A stretch of DNA of 28,143 nt from IMG/VR virus record IMGVR_UViG_3300028299_000022, positions 1 to 28,143 of that record; one strand, 5' to 3'. Each line of letters opens with the position of its first letter. Positions within the stretch are counted from its first letter, which is position 1. Of the stretch, positions 15,038 to 22,348 are shown piece after piece. The notes beneath the pieces are model-generated. The model made no database searches. It was not told the DNA's origin and saw nothing but the letters and a program-made list of their open reading frames with translations. Position numbers and translations under genes: made by a program. The DNA is from a virus.

Positions 15038-16009
15038 TTATTCATACGAAGTTGTTGGGCTCAGCAAGACCATTCTTGCTGCTGTCGCCGCGGCCGCATC
15101 GCTGTAGTAAGCCTCAAACGGCAGCTCTACCAACACCCCTGCAGGACCGGTTACTACTGGCGCCTGTGGTTTCAATATAACCTCATCAAAAGAGAAGGTC
15201 ATCTTTTCATTCCCGGATGAACCGTCCCCATTGCCTTTGGTGAAACAAATTGTAAGAGCAATTTCTGTGTTAGCAATGGCAAGATCATACAATGTGGTGC
15301 TGTCAAAAATAGCCCTCAGTGTCCCTGTTACTTTCGCAGATCCGGCTGGCAATGAATCCCTCTCCCCAGTACCATCAATGACATAGTTACTGCCATCAAG
15401 ATTATTTTCAAGAGTAAACTCAAACTCAGTCACTCCCGCCAAGGCTGATCCGTCCTTGGTAAGAGCCGCCTCAAAGGCATCAAATGGAGTGAAACCAAGA
15501 TCAGTGGGAGTAGAGTCCATTGTATTTACTGCTTCCGTTTCCTTTGCTCCCATAATATTCACAGAACACTCAATCATGCCTTCTGACTTACAAGACATGG
15601 TAAAGCTGTTCACCCGGCAGCCGTTGTACTGAAAATATTTTGGTGAGGCGAGATCAAGGAACTGCTTTTCAATAACCAATCCGTTAGGAAGGGAGCCGAC
15701 TTTGAATGTGTGAGTTGACATTTCACCTGTTGCTGCATACCCATAATGACCATAGATATGCTGAAACAGCCTTCCATGCTGAGGAGACAGTTCAAAGGGA
15801 ATATCCCCAGAAATCTCTGTATTGCCTCTTACAGGCTGTTGTGGATTTCTATCAGACCGAATTGTGTTTGAAGAGATCAGGTTCCTATTCAACCGCAAAC
15901 TCTCGCTCACAAATGGAAGATACATGGCATCCACTACGGCCGGATTTGTTTTGAAAGTGTCCTCAGTGTCGTAAATAAGTTTTACATTACTTCCCTGTTG
16001 CTGTGCCAT
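15038..16009 (-). CDS. Major tail tube protein
   Basis: The protein has 323 residues, with ATG at 16009 behind AAGGAGGTAAGTAAA. It opens MAQQQGSNVKLIYDTEDTF, then contains LPFVSESLRLNRNLISSN, ISGDIPFELSPQHGRLFQHI and YFQYNGCRVNSFTMSCKSEG. This order (an N-terminal arm, a 'variance/expected value' strand set, then a 'G-x-R-V-N-S-F' core strand) is what I know from the family of large siphophage tail tube proteins found in many prophages. The C-terminal third is beta-rich with an Ala-rich end (YYSDAAAATAARM). The protein should polymerise into the tube through which DNA passes. It is followed directly by the chaperone genes and tape measure, as expected for a tube gene. Confidence 0.88.
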   Translation of the reverse strand: MAQQQGSNVKLIYDTEDTFKTNPAVVDAMYLPFVSESLRLNRNLISSNTIRSDRNPQQPVRGNTEISGDIPFELSPQHGRLFQHIYGHYGYAATGEMSTHTFKVGSLPNGLVIEKQFLDLASPKYFQYNGCRVNSFTMSCKSEGMIECSVNIMGAKETEAVNTMDSTPTDLGFTPFDAFEAALTKDGSALAGVTEFEFTLENNLDGSNYVIDGTGERDSLPAGSAKVTGTLRAIFDSTTLYDLAIANTEIALTICFTKGNGDGSSGNEKMTFSFDEVILKPQAPVVTGPAGVLVELPFEAYYSDAAAATAARMVLLSPTTSYE

Positions 16010-16014
16010 TTTAC

Positions 16015-16236
16015 TTACCTCCTTCCTCTATTTTTTCTTGGTTCTATTACGTCTTCCTTCTTTTTAGAAGACATTAAGGGAGGAGGGAAGTCAAACACCT
16101 CTCTCACCCTTCCTTTTCGCACCAACTGATCAATGGCATCATCTGGAAGATCATCCCTCATCTGTCCTTTTGTAAACACATAAGGACCAAAGGCAATCTT
16201 GTCTGGACCACGCTCATATATTACTTTCCTTGACAT
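16015..16236 (-). CDS. Small hypothetical protein of the head-tail joining region
   Basis: This 73-residue protein starts at ATG 16236 after GGGAGGTATGTAAT, one base past the upstream stop. The sequence FGPYVFTKGQMRDDLPDDAI followed by DQLVRKGRVREVF looks like a small beta-hairpin plus helix. Similar short modules occur in phage head or connector regions ('...PDDxAxxLxxKGxVxE'). The tail is basic and Pro-rich (PPPLMSSKKKEDVIEPRKNR). There is no membrane segment. It lies between the tail terminator and tail tube genes and is tightly packed, so it is almost certainly expressed with them. The function is unknown; a small virion or assembly factor is the most likely role. Confidence 0.65.
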   Translation of the reverse strand: MSRKVIYERGPDKIAFGPYVFTKGQMRDDLPDDAIDQLVRKGRVREVFDFPPPLMSSKKKEDVIEPRKNRGRR

Positions 16237-16237
16237 A

Positions 16238-16654
16238 TTACATACCTCCCTTAATATGACGATAAATAATCGAATAATCGATCAGCATTGCTTCCATCGC
16301 TTGTGTAGGATCGATTACATAAATATCTGCCCCTGTTCTGAATGAGGTAACAGCATATCCTGACATCGTTTCTCCAGAATGCATCTTTTCGTGTATTGCC
16401 CCCAACAAAACTTCCATATCGGAGTCCTGTGCCCACACTTCAATGGCAATACTCCAATCCCACGTTTCGTAACCGATAACAGAATAGTTGGGTTCTACTA
16501 TTCTCCTCTCAACCCCTGAGTAAACAAATGCACAAGGCATTTTTACTGTTTCCATATCGATAAGGGTGTTTTTGTTTACTTGAACCTCTTGTAAAGCAGA
16601 AACACCTTCAAGTATTGTCTTTATTGTGGTTAAAATATTTGCTCTTGTGGTCAT
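16238..16654 (-). CDS. Tail terminator protein (probable)
   Basis: The protein has 138 residues, with its start overlapping the upstream stop by 4 nt (ATGA). It opens MTTRANILTTIKTILEGVSA, a helix, then has strands with FVYSGVERRIVEPNYSVIGY and WSIAIEVWAQDSDMEVLLGA, ending SIIYRHIKGGM. The alpha helix then beta-sheet with W-D-W-S-I-x-I-E-V is the pattern of tail terminator proteins such as lambda U and its relatives. These form a ring that stops tube growth and joins the tail to the head. Position immediately before the tube gene and after the tail completion gene fits well. No residue is diagnostic, so the call rests on fold-like pattern and context. Confidence 0.72.
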   Translation of the reverse strand: MTTRANILTTIKTILEGVSALQEVQVNKNTLIDMETVKMPCAFVYSGVERRIVEPNYSVIGYETWDWSIAIEVWAQDSDMEVLLGAIHEKMHSGETMSGYAVTSFRTGADIYVIDPTQAMEAMLIDYSIIYRHIKGGM

Positions 16655-17331
16655 TCTCCAAACCCACCCACTACAGTTCCACCTGTTATTCTCAAACTGA
16701 GAAAACCAAAATCATAACCGCTAAAAGCATCTCGCATGGCTTCTGCCATCTGTCTCTTTCTGTATGCAGCAATCTCATCAAGCTTCACACGCTGAGGAAT
16801 TCTTATGGTCTTCTTTAATATAAATGCTGGTCTTATTTCCTTCCCCACCTTCCAATAAAGGGTATTCTCTTTTAATTTACTCTCCGATCCTCTTCTTGGT
16901 CTAAATAATCTTGGATACAAATTCATCAATTGCCCTGGGACAAAAGGGGAAATCCAACCCCCGTCTTTTTTTCTCACCCAAGGCATTGGTACTGTGAACT
17001 TTTTCCCACTGGTAGTAAAAACCCCACTGCTTCCAGTACCAACATGCAATGAGGCATATCTCGTTCCTTCCCCCACAACAAGAGCACCGATCACCGTTCC
17101 AGCACTTGTTCTCTGCACTGTATAAGTAGTCCCCTTATACAACTTGCCTGACTTATATGCAACAGAATCACTTCCTTTTCTACTCAAATGCTGTATCTTC
17201 AAATAAGAAACAAAATCACTCATCTCCTTATGCATTACATCTTCCATGATGCCAGGAACGCTCATACCTCGCCGGACAACCCGCTGCTTAACATCCGGTT
17301 TCAATCTCATTTGAAAGTTAATTGTTGGCAT
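16651..17331 (-). CDS. Tail completion / HK97 gp10-like protein (probable)
   Basis: The protein has 226 residues, with ATG at 17331 and GAGGTAAAG just upstream. It opens MPTINFQMRLKPDVKQRVVR, then has YASLHVGTGSSGVFTTSGKK, which matches the 'Y-A-x-x-x-x-x-G-T' core of gp10/Z-type tail proteins. Next come KFTVPMPWVRKKDGGW and a C-terminal helix with IRPAFILKKTIRIPQRVKLD, where 'RPAFxLxxT' is a hallmark of that family. It is longer than the usual 120-160 residues because of an insertion of about 60 residues between the two halves. The protein should sit at the head-proximal end of the tail. Its place between connector and terminator agrees. Confidence 0.75.
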   Translation of the reverse strand: MPTINFQMRLKPDVKQRVVRRGMSVPGIMEDVMHKEMSDFVSYLKIQHLSRKGSDSVAYKSGKLYKGTTYTVQRTSAGTVIGALVVGEGTRYASLHVGTGSSGVFTTSGKKFTVPMPWVRKKDGGWISPFVPGQLMNLYPRLFRPRRGSESKLKENTLYWKVGKEIRPAFILKKTIRIPQRVKLDEIAAYRKRQMAEAMRDAFSGYDFGFLSLRITGGTVVGGFGE

Positions 17332-17333
17332 CT

Positions 17334-18071
17334 TTACCTCATTGTTGGCACTCTTCTATAAGGTCTTAAAATATCAACGACTTCAGCGAGTAATTTCATA
17401 GGAACAAGCTTTGAGAAAGACCCATCAGGCATGGAAATAGATGATATGCCTATGTCCTTCCTTCGCCTAAAAGCAAAAGCCATCTGCATCAATGCTGCAA
17501 GGCGAGCATCATCTGGGCAACCACTCAAATAAGAATGATCTAAATACTGAGTCCCAGATGCCCACGCCACACCTACTGCGCCAAGCTGAGACCAATAAGT
17601 AGCATAATCCTCTCCAGTAATGGGCTTGTTGGTGGCTGCGGCAGTATGAGTTAATCTGCAACGATAATTCAAACTGTCTGTCCCAATAACCTCAGAAATA
17701 GAGGCTTCAGCATAACCACCTGTCCAAGCAATCAAAAGCTCCTTTGGATCAGCGTAAGGCGTTTCTGTGGCAAACTCAATCAAGCCTTCCTCCGCCCAGA
17801 CGTAGTAAGCACTATTTAAAGTCTGAACGGAGCCGTCAAGTGTTACTGTTAAAGCCACATCTGTGTCAATGGGATAAGCAGGAAGATAATAAAATTTGCG
17901 TCCGGAATCAAAATATTTACTATATGCAGCTTTGACGAGATTTCTATTCAACCACGTCTCGATGCGCTTAGAAACAACATCATCAAAAATAGCCAACAGA
18001 GAATCTTGTGATACCTTATCAGTATCGATCTCCAAGAATGCTTTTAAATCCGGGACGCTGACGATCTTCAT
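17334..18071 (-). CDS. Head-tail connector protein (gp6-like) with inserted carbohydrate-binding-like module
   Basis: The protein has 245 residues, with ATG at 18071 overlapping the upstream stop by 4 nt. The N-terminus MKIVSVPDLKAFLEID, DSLLAIFDDVVSKRIETWLN is the helical start of HK97 gp6-type DNA-packaging or connector proteins, and LIAWTGGYA precedes the next element. Residues 130-170 then carry a short insert, GTDSLNYRCRLTH, ITGEDYATYWSQLGAVG, which is nearly the same as one in the tail tip protein at residues 515-562. The end returns to the connector fold with DDARLAALMQMAFAFRRRKD, and closes on a short basic tail. Connector rings bind under the portal. The insert is likely surface-exposed decoration acquired by module transfer, and its sugar-binding role is inferred from resemblance only. 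Confidence 0.78.
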   Translation of the reverse strand: MKIVSVPDLKAFLEIDTDKVSQDSLLAIFDDVVSKRIETWLNRNLVKAAYSKYFDSGRKFYYLPAYPIDTDVALTVTLDGSVQTLNSAYYVWAEEGLIEFATETPYADPKELLIAWTGGYAEASISEVIGTDSLNYRCRLTHTAAATNKPITGEDYATYWSQLGAVGVAWASGTQYLDHSYLSGCPDDARLAALMQMAFAFRRRKDIGISSISMPDGSFSKLVPMKLLAEVVDILRPYRRVPTMR

Positions 18072-18796
18072 GTCTTACTTCTCCGTTTCAAACCAGACCT
18101 GCCAGGCTGGCGCAGGATGGCTCTATGTTTCTTTGTGTCCATGAGCTTGTCTTCTACCTCACCCTCTTTGGTCTTTTCAACTCCTTCTTCGGCTCCACTT
18201 TTTTCTTCTTTTTCTTTTTCCTCTCCTTCATTCACTTTTCCCTCCTTTACTTTTTCTGTTTTGTCTTCCCCCTGCACCTTTGAAGACTTTTCCAAGGTGA
18301 TAGTGATAACTTCTTCAATTGGAGGCACTCTCTTCACAACAGGGACAATGCTTTCTTTTGGAACAACAAGAATAAGACCAACACCTTCCCCCATTTCTTC
18401 TTCCTCCTCTTTCTCCTTTTCTGAGGGAGGATCCACCCTGTCAAAAACCCAATACCTTTCCATGTATTCTTGTTCTGTTAAGGAAATAATTGTCCCTGAT
18501 GGGGAGTCCTTTCCTGTGATAGAATCGGGGTAGGTATACCCTCCACGAATTTTCACTTTGATTTTGTTCACTGTTGTGGCATGATTGCCGTCCTTAATTT
18601 CCTGAAGTTTTCTGTCATAGAAATCTCTCTCTGCCTGATTCTTTGGAATGATCTTTTCAAGAATATGACTTGCCTTACCATATTCTTCCTCCGTAACTTC
18701 CAGAACAGAGTCCTCAGGATAAACTCCATCACTTCTTGATTTCTTCTCTTTGAGTTCGAGATTGAAAGTGTATCCATGTCTGACTTTTACTAACAT
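18068..18796 (-). CDS. Charged accessory protein with duplicated N-terminal motif
   Basis: This 242-residue protein starts at ATG 18796, chosen because GAAAGGAGAGCGGCA sits directly upstream; a longer frame to 18856 would run into the preceding hairpin. Residues 1-70 and about 76-125 hold two related units: MLVKVRHGYTF with VLEVTEEEYGKASHILEKI, and IKVKIRGGYTY with IISLTEQEYMERYWVFDRV. Both are followed by charged stretches. The rest is extremely rich in Lys and Glu (KVKEGKVNEGEEKEKEEKSG) and probably disordered, ending in a basic tail (LRQPGRSGLKRRSKT). I do not recognise a family. Lying between the decoration and connector genes, it could be a virion accessory, scaffold-like or capsid-binding protein. 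Confidence 0.6.
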   Translation of the reverse strand: MLVKVRHGYTFNLELKEKKSRSDGVYPEDSVLEVTEEEYGKASHILEKIIPKNQAERDFYDRKLQEIKDGNHATTVNKIKVKIRGGYTYPDSITGKDSPSGTIISLTEQEYMERYWVFDRVDPPSEKEKEEEEEMGEGVGLILVVPKESIVPVVKRVPPIEEVITITLEKSSKVQGEDKTEKVKEGKVNEGEEKEKEEKSGAEEGVEKTKEGEVEDKLMDTKKHRAILRQPGRSGLKRRSKT

Positions 18797-18817
18797 TGCC
18801 GCTCTCCTTTCTTTTTT

Positions 18818-18848
18818 AATAAGGGGCAGGCAGAACCTGCCCCTTACT
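18818..18848 (-). other. Strong intercistronic RNA hairpin
   Basis: AAGGGGCAGG (18845-18836) pairs with CCTGCCCCTT (18830-18821) around the 5-nt loop TTCTG, and flanking bases extend the stem to about 13 bp. It lies between the stop at 18865 and the start at 18796, in the middle of an otherwise tightly packed operon. On the minus-strand transcript it is followed by ATTAAAAAAG rather than a U-run, so it is not a standard intrinsic terminator. It probably protects the capsid mRNA 3' end or lowers transcription into the connector genes. Confidence 0.75.
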
Positions 18849-18864
18849 TTTAACAAAACCGACT

Positions 18865-19284
18865 TTACACAGCCGGTACTATCGTGGCTTCACCAAGAAC
18901 AACGGCTACGCTCACATTTGCCGTCGGAGAAGATCCTCCCGTAAATGTAGGAGTGACTGTTGGTTTCACCCATCTCTTTCGTGCCTTGAGATCAACATTC
19001 ACCTCAAGATAGGAACCGGGAATATCCGCATTCTCACCTGTGATCGTTGTCGTTTCCGAAATGGTAACTGCGGCATAGGTGCCACTTTCCGTGTCACTTT
19101 CCTGCAAACCAAATTCGATCTGCACATTCGTGGGAGAATTTGCGGTATAACCGCAACCAATTCCGAACTTGGCACTCTCGTATCCTTTACGATCAAAAGC
19201 AATGCCGGACACCACCGTTTCTCCTGAAACAATCTGTGGATAGAACTTTAACAAAGTCTTCAATTCTTCGCTTACTTGCTTCAT
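18865..19284 (-). CDS. Probable capsid decoration/virion protein
   Basis: The protein has 139 residues, with ATG at 19284 after a strong GGGGAGGTGAAATC. It opens with a helix (MKQVSEELKTLLKFYPQIVS), then beta-rich Thr/Gly/Ser sequence (GYTANSPTNVQIEFGLQESD, TYAAVTISETTTITGENAD) and ends VSVAVVLGEATIVPAV. No Cys pair, no membrane segment. Its location directly after the major capsid gene (14 nt gap) and its strong ribosome site indicate high expression, as for decoration or head-stabilising proteins. The C-terminal half looks like a small beta-sandwich. The exact family is not recognised, so capsid decoration is an inference from context, and a minor tail tube-like protein is an alternative. 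Confidence 0.6.
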   Translation of the reverse strand: MKQVSEELKTLLKFYPQIVSGETVVSGIAFDRKGYESAKFGIGCGYTANSPTNVQIEFGLQESDTESGTYAAVTISETTTITGENADIPGSYLEVNVDLKARKRWVKPTVTPTFTGGSSPTANVSVAVVLGEATIVPAV

Positions 19285-19298
19285 GATTTCACCTCCCC

Positions 19299-20504
19299 TT
19301 ATTCTGCCGACTTGGCGTCGTTGATTAAGCAGAAGGATTGACCATGACGCGGAGCAATGTCAACTTCCTGAAGAATTCTGATCCAGGTCTGATCCTTCTC
19401 GAAGGAATCATGAGCTTCCTGAGAAGCCATCATTTCCATACCACCCCACTGACCGATCATTAACTCTGCCCAGTTGCCGAAATAGACTTCGGTCAAATCC
19501 GTTCCTGTAGTGCCTTTGGTCAGATTAATAGGAATCTGTGTGGTCATTTTGTAGGGGTATCCGAGCCAATTCTGGAACACGGACTCGGTGATGGGAGCAA
19601 TGATGTACTGCCCACCTGTATCACCACTGTACTGAGCAACCTTCAACTTGAGCAACTTCCGTCTGATCGCCGGATGGAAAATGTATCCCAGCTTGCCTCT
19701 CAAGGCATTGTCAACAGCCAGTTCGTACTCCATGTCAATCAGATTGTCAAAGGTCAAATTCCCACCATTGGTGCCGATTGCTACCGTATTCAAATCAGTG
19801 GCGATATTTACGCCAGACGGCTGATTCGAAGATCCGGAGCCTCTTAACGCCTTCAAGTCGATCTGAAGAGCAATGGCTGTGGCGATGTCACTTCGAACAA
19901 GAGCTTCTGCCGAAGGATTCGACAGTTTGACCAAGGTGTTGGAAAGCTTTACCAACGCCCCGACTTTCTTCGGGGTCATGGTGAGCTGACCAAGGGTCAA
20001 ATCAGATGGTGTAATGGCAATATTCTCACCAACCCAATACCCCGTAGCTCCACCGGTCTGTTTGGGAATCTGCACCGGAGAACCAACCAATCCTGAAAGG
20101 ATTGTGGCGCCGGAGGCGACGACTACAGACTCCGCCCGTAAAAGTTCAATGATCTGAGCAATGTATTCCGCAGGCACGATGTACGCACCCGCTGAACCAG
20201 CACCCAGACCGCCCATATCCTTTACCCGTTTGCGTGTCTCGGCAAAGACCTCTTTCTCATATCCAGCCTCAGACCAATCATTCCAACGCATGGCATGAGC
20301 TGCTCTGAAGAAAGAGAACACATCCTTCCCTATATCAACACCAGGCAAGGACACCTTTCGCGGAACAACAATGGCTTCAAGGTCTTTCATCTTCTGATCC
20401 AGACGAGCAAAGTCCTGACGAAGCCCCTCATTCATCTCACCAAACTGATCGATGAGATTCTTTTTGTGTTCTGCGAGTGCCGCTTTAATCTGTTCCAACA
20501 TCAT
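19299..20504 (-). CDS. Major capsid protein, HK97 fold
   Basis: The protein has 401 residues, with tandem ATG codons at 20504 behind AGGAGGAAACGTAA. Residues 1-50 form a coiled coil (LIDQFGEMNEGLRQDFARLD), the scaffold-like delta domain removed by the prohead protease. After about residue 85 the HK97-fold body begins: GGLGAGSAGAYIVPAEYIAQ, ATILSGLVGSPVQIPKQTGG and GYWVGENIAITPSDLTLGQL, followed by PKKVGALVKLSNTLVK and the P-domain helix, then NPSAEALVRSDIATAIA. The end has YFGNWAELMIGQWGGMEMMA, typical of this family. The length and the neighbours (protease just upstream, portal further upstream) match the HK97 head operon. The delta domain suggests no separate scaffold gene is needed. Confidence 0.95.
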   Translation of the reverse strand: MMLEQIKAALAEHKKNLIDQFGEMNEGLRQDFARLDQKMKDLEAIVVPRKVSLPGVDIGKDVFSFFRAAHAMRWNDWSEAGYEKEVFAETRKRVKDMGGLGAGSAGAYIVPAEYIAQIIELLRAESVVVASGATILSGLVGSPVQIPKQTGGATGYWVGENIAITPSDLTLGQLTMTPKKVGALVKLSNTLVKLSNPSAEALVRSDIATAIALQIDLKALRGSGSSNQPSGVNIATDLNTVAIGTNGGNLTFDNLIDMEYELAVDNALRGKLGYIFHPAIRRKLLKLKVAQYSGDTGGQYIIAPITESVFQNWLGYPYKMTTQIPINLTKGTTGTDLTEVYFGNWAELMIGQWGGMEMMASQEAHDSFEKDQTWIRILQEVDIAPRHGQSFCLINDAKSAE

Positions 20505-20554
20505 TTACGTTTCCTCCTATTCTTAAAAATTATTTTTACTATGAACAGACATTC

Positions 20555-22093
20555 TCACTGCTCCTTGCCTGATGGCGGAACTGAAAATATCTTTTTCATC
20601 TCTTGATTAATGTCCGCAACAAATTCCTTAACATAAGAAACAGCTTCTTCGTTTGCTTCCTCTGTACCAAGACCAAGCGATAAACGAATTCCATCTGACA
20701 TCTCCTTCAGTTTTTCAGGACTGACGGTGTCTTCAATGTCCTCTTCCTCTGCCTCCGCAGAAGAGTCCCCTTCTTTTGGAATAATCACAGGGGTTTCTTC
20801 TTCTGCCAGGTCTGTTTCCTTTTTCTCATCGGCTGGTATTAATGTTACAGGGGTTTCTTTCTGCACAGAAAGAGCATTGACCCCATCCCGAATCTCAATC
20901 AACATGTCTTTCAAGTCCCGAAGGAAGGTCTTGTCAACGTAGACAATCATTTCCAACTCATGACTATCTTCAAAACTCAGGGCTGCCCCTTCCTCATCAA
21001 AATCAACGTAATTGGTTTCCCAGATGACATCCACTTCCTTAATAGGATGATCTTTGTACCACTTCTTCGCTTCCGCCATCGTCCATCCATCAGCTTTCGG
21101 AAAACGTAAAGACTGGATCGCCCATTCGTCTTTGCCTTTATATTTCCCGTAAATGCCATTGACTCTCGGCTTCGTTTTCTTGAGGGAAGTATAACGAAAT
21201 TTTTCGAACAAAGATGGGTCTTTCAAACGGTGACGAATTTCCTTTTCTGTCTCCTCCCATTTCTTTGCCTCAATTTCTAATGCCTCCAACTGCTCTGGAG
21301 TAAGGGCTACTTCTTCCTGTGGGTCCGATTCTTTTCCAGGACCAGGACGTTCCACTCTTCGCATCTCTCCACCACATTTTGGGCATTTGATATCCGAACA
21401 ATGCTTGGCAGATTCCACCTTATGGCTGCATTTAATACACTCGCAACTGAATTTTTCTTTGTTCTCTTCTTCTTCAGCCACTTTCTCCAAAATAAGTGTT
21501 TCAATATCCTCAAGCTCTTTAAGGAAAGGATCATCCGGATTCAATTCCTTCAAAAACAACTGAATCTCCTCCTCCATCTCTTTTGACACCACACCAGAGT
21601 CAAAGCTTCTCTGCAATGCCGATGGGTTAGCCGGAATCAGAACCTGACTTGTCTCCAACAATTCAATTTCTGTGTAATCGCATCGACTACCATCATGCTT
21701 CTTTGATTCCTCGTCATTATGCTCGACATAAGAAACAGGGATAAAACCGATGCTGAACGCAGCGATTCCTTTCTCGGCAAGCTTCCAGCCCCAATCCGCT
21801 TCTGGATTTCCTTCACCAACATACCATTTGGGACGAGCAACCACCTCATTCCCCTCGATCTTGATTTTTTCAAACTCACCGATCTGATTCATCAGACCAC
21901 GATAAGCATGAGAAGAAAGCAAAACAGGGTGCTCCATAAAAGACTTGATTGTTTTCTTAAAAGAAGAAGCCAAGACTCGCTCGCCGTGCCTGTCCAATAC
22001 TTCACTGGAAATCACAACCTCCGCTGTGTATTTCGTAGGGTCGATACTCCTCACTTTAGCCTTGAAATATTTAATTTTCTTGTTGGCTGGCAT
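20555..22093 (-). CDS. Prohead protease with zinc ribbon and long acidic C-terminal extension
   Basis: The protein has 512 residues, with ATG at 22093 after GGGAGGTAAAGAAT. Residues 1-165 are an HK97-type serine protease: FMEHPVLLSSHAY with the likely catalytic His62 (or His55), GIAAFSIGFIP with Ser114, and EIELLETSQVLIPANPSA with acidic Glu145/147. Residues 217-240 are a zinc ribbon with Cys217, 219, 222, 232, 237 and 240 (CPKCGGEM). Residues 285-350 are a basic/aromatic module (FRYTSLKKTKPRVNGIYGKY, FPKADGWTMAEAKKW). The remainder is acidic, with a helical end (LKEMSDGIRLSLGLGTEEAN). The usual protease is about 200 residues, so more than half is added. The extension may act as an internal scaffold or bring the protease to the portal. 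Confidence 0.9.
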   Translation of the reverse strand: MPANKKIKYFKAKVRSIDPTKYTAEVVISSEVLDRHGERVLASSFKKTIKSFMEHPVLLSSHAYRGLMNQIGEFEKIKIEGNEVVARPKWYVGEGNPEADWGWKLAEKGIAAFSIGFIPVSYVEHNDEESKKHDGSRCDYTEIELLETSQVLIPANPSALQRSFDSGVVSKEMEEEIQLFLKELNPDDPFLKELEDIETLILEKVAEEEENKEKFSCECIKCSHKVESAKHCSDIKCPKCGGEMRRVERPGPGKESDPQEEVALTPEQLEALEIEAKKWEETEKEIRHRLKDPSLFEKFRYTSLKKTKPRVNGIYGKYKGKDEWAIQSLRFPKADGWTMAEAKKWYKDHPIKEVDVIWETNYVDFDEEGAALSFEDSHELEMIVYVDKTFLRDLKDMLIEIRDGVNALSVQKETPVTLIPADEKKETDLAEEETPVIIPKEGDSSAEAEEEDIEDTVSPEKLKEMSDGIRLSLGLGTEEANEEAVSYVKEFVADINQEMKKIFSVPPSGKEQ

Positions 22094-22114
22094 ATTCTTT
22101 ACCTCCCGTCCTGT

Positions 22115-22348
22115 TTATTTAATCTTTTTAAAACCTAAGCACTTGCCATCAGCGTCAAGGTGAACATCCATACAACCACATTGATAAACCCCAGGCATCG
22201 GGCTTACATTGAATGCACACTCGCCATTGTCGCACGTCAATCCGACCTTCCTTAACAAGCACCCGTTTTCCGTCCATTTTTTACATTCCTTAGCTTCACA
22301 GAAGTATCTTCCTTCAGCCTTCTTCCAAGTAACTTTTGATTTACTCAT
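22115..22348 (-). CDS. Small eight-cysteine protein
   Basis: The protein has 77 residues, with its ATG overlapping the portal stop by 4 nt (ATGA) and AAGGAG just upstream inside the portal gene. There are eight cysteines, at 17, 22, 30, 39, 44, 57, 59 and 70, spaced as CEAKEC, C-x8-C, C-x4-C, C-G-C and C. There is no signal peptide, so zinc binding in the cytoplasm is more likely than disulphide bonds. I do not recognise the family. It sits between portal-methyltransferase and prohead protease and is translationally coupled to the portal. It could be a small zinc-binding assembly factor or a partner of the methyltransferase domain. No function can be asserted. Confidence 0.7.
   Translation of the reverse strand: MSKSKVTWKKAEGRYFCEAKECKKWTENGCLLRKVGLTCDNGECAFNVSPMPGVYQCGCMDVHLDADGKCLGFKKIK

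Noticed and set aside
18818-18848. Hairpin as a Rho-independent terminator
   Set aside because: The minus-strand transcript continues with ATTAAAAAAG, not a U-run, and co-directional virion genes follow at once.
20505-20554. AT-rich near-palindrome TAAAAATAATTTTTA upstream of the capsid gene as terminator or promoter
   Set aside because: The dyad has only one central base, so a hairpin would be weak, and no -35/-10 pair with normal spacing was seen. It may simply be AT-rich leader sequence.
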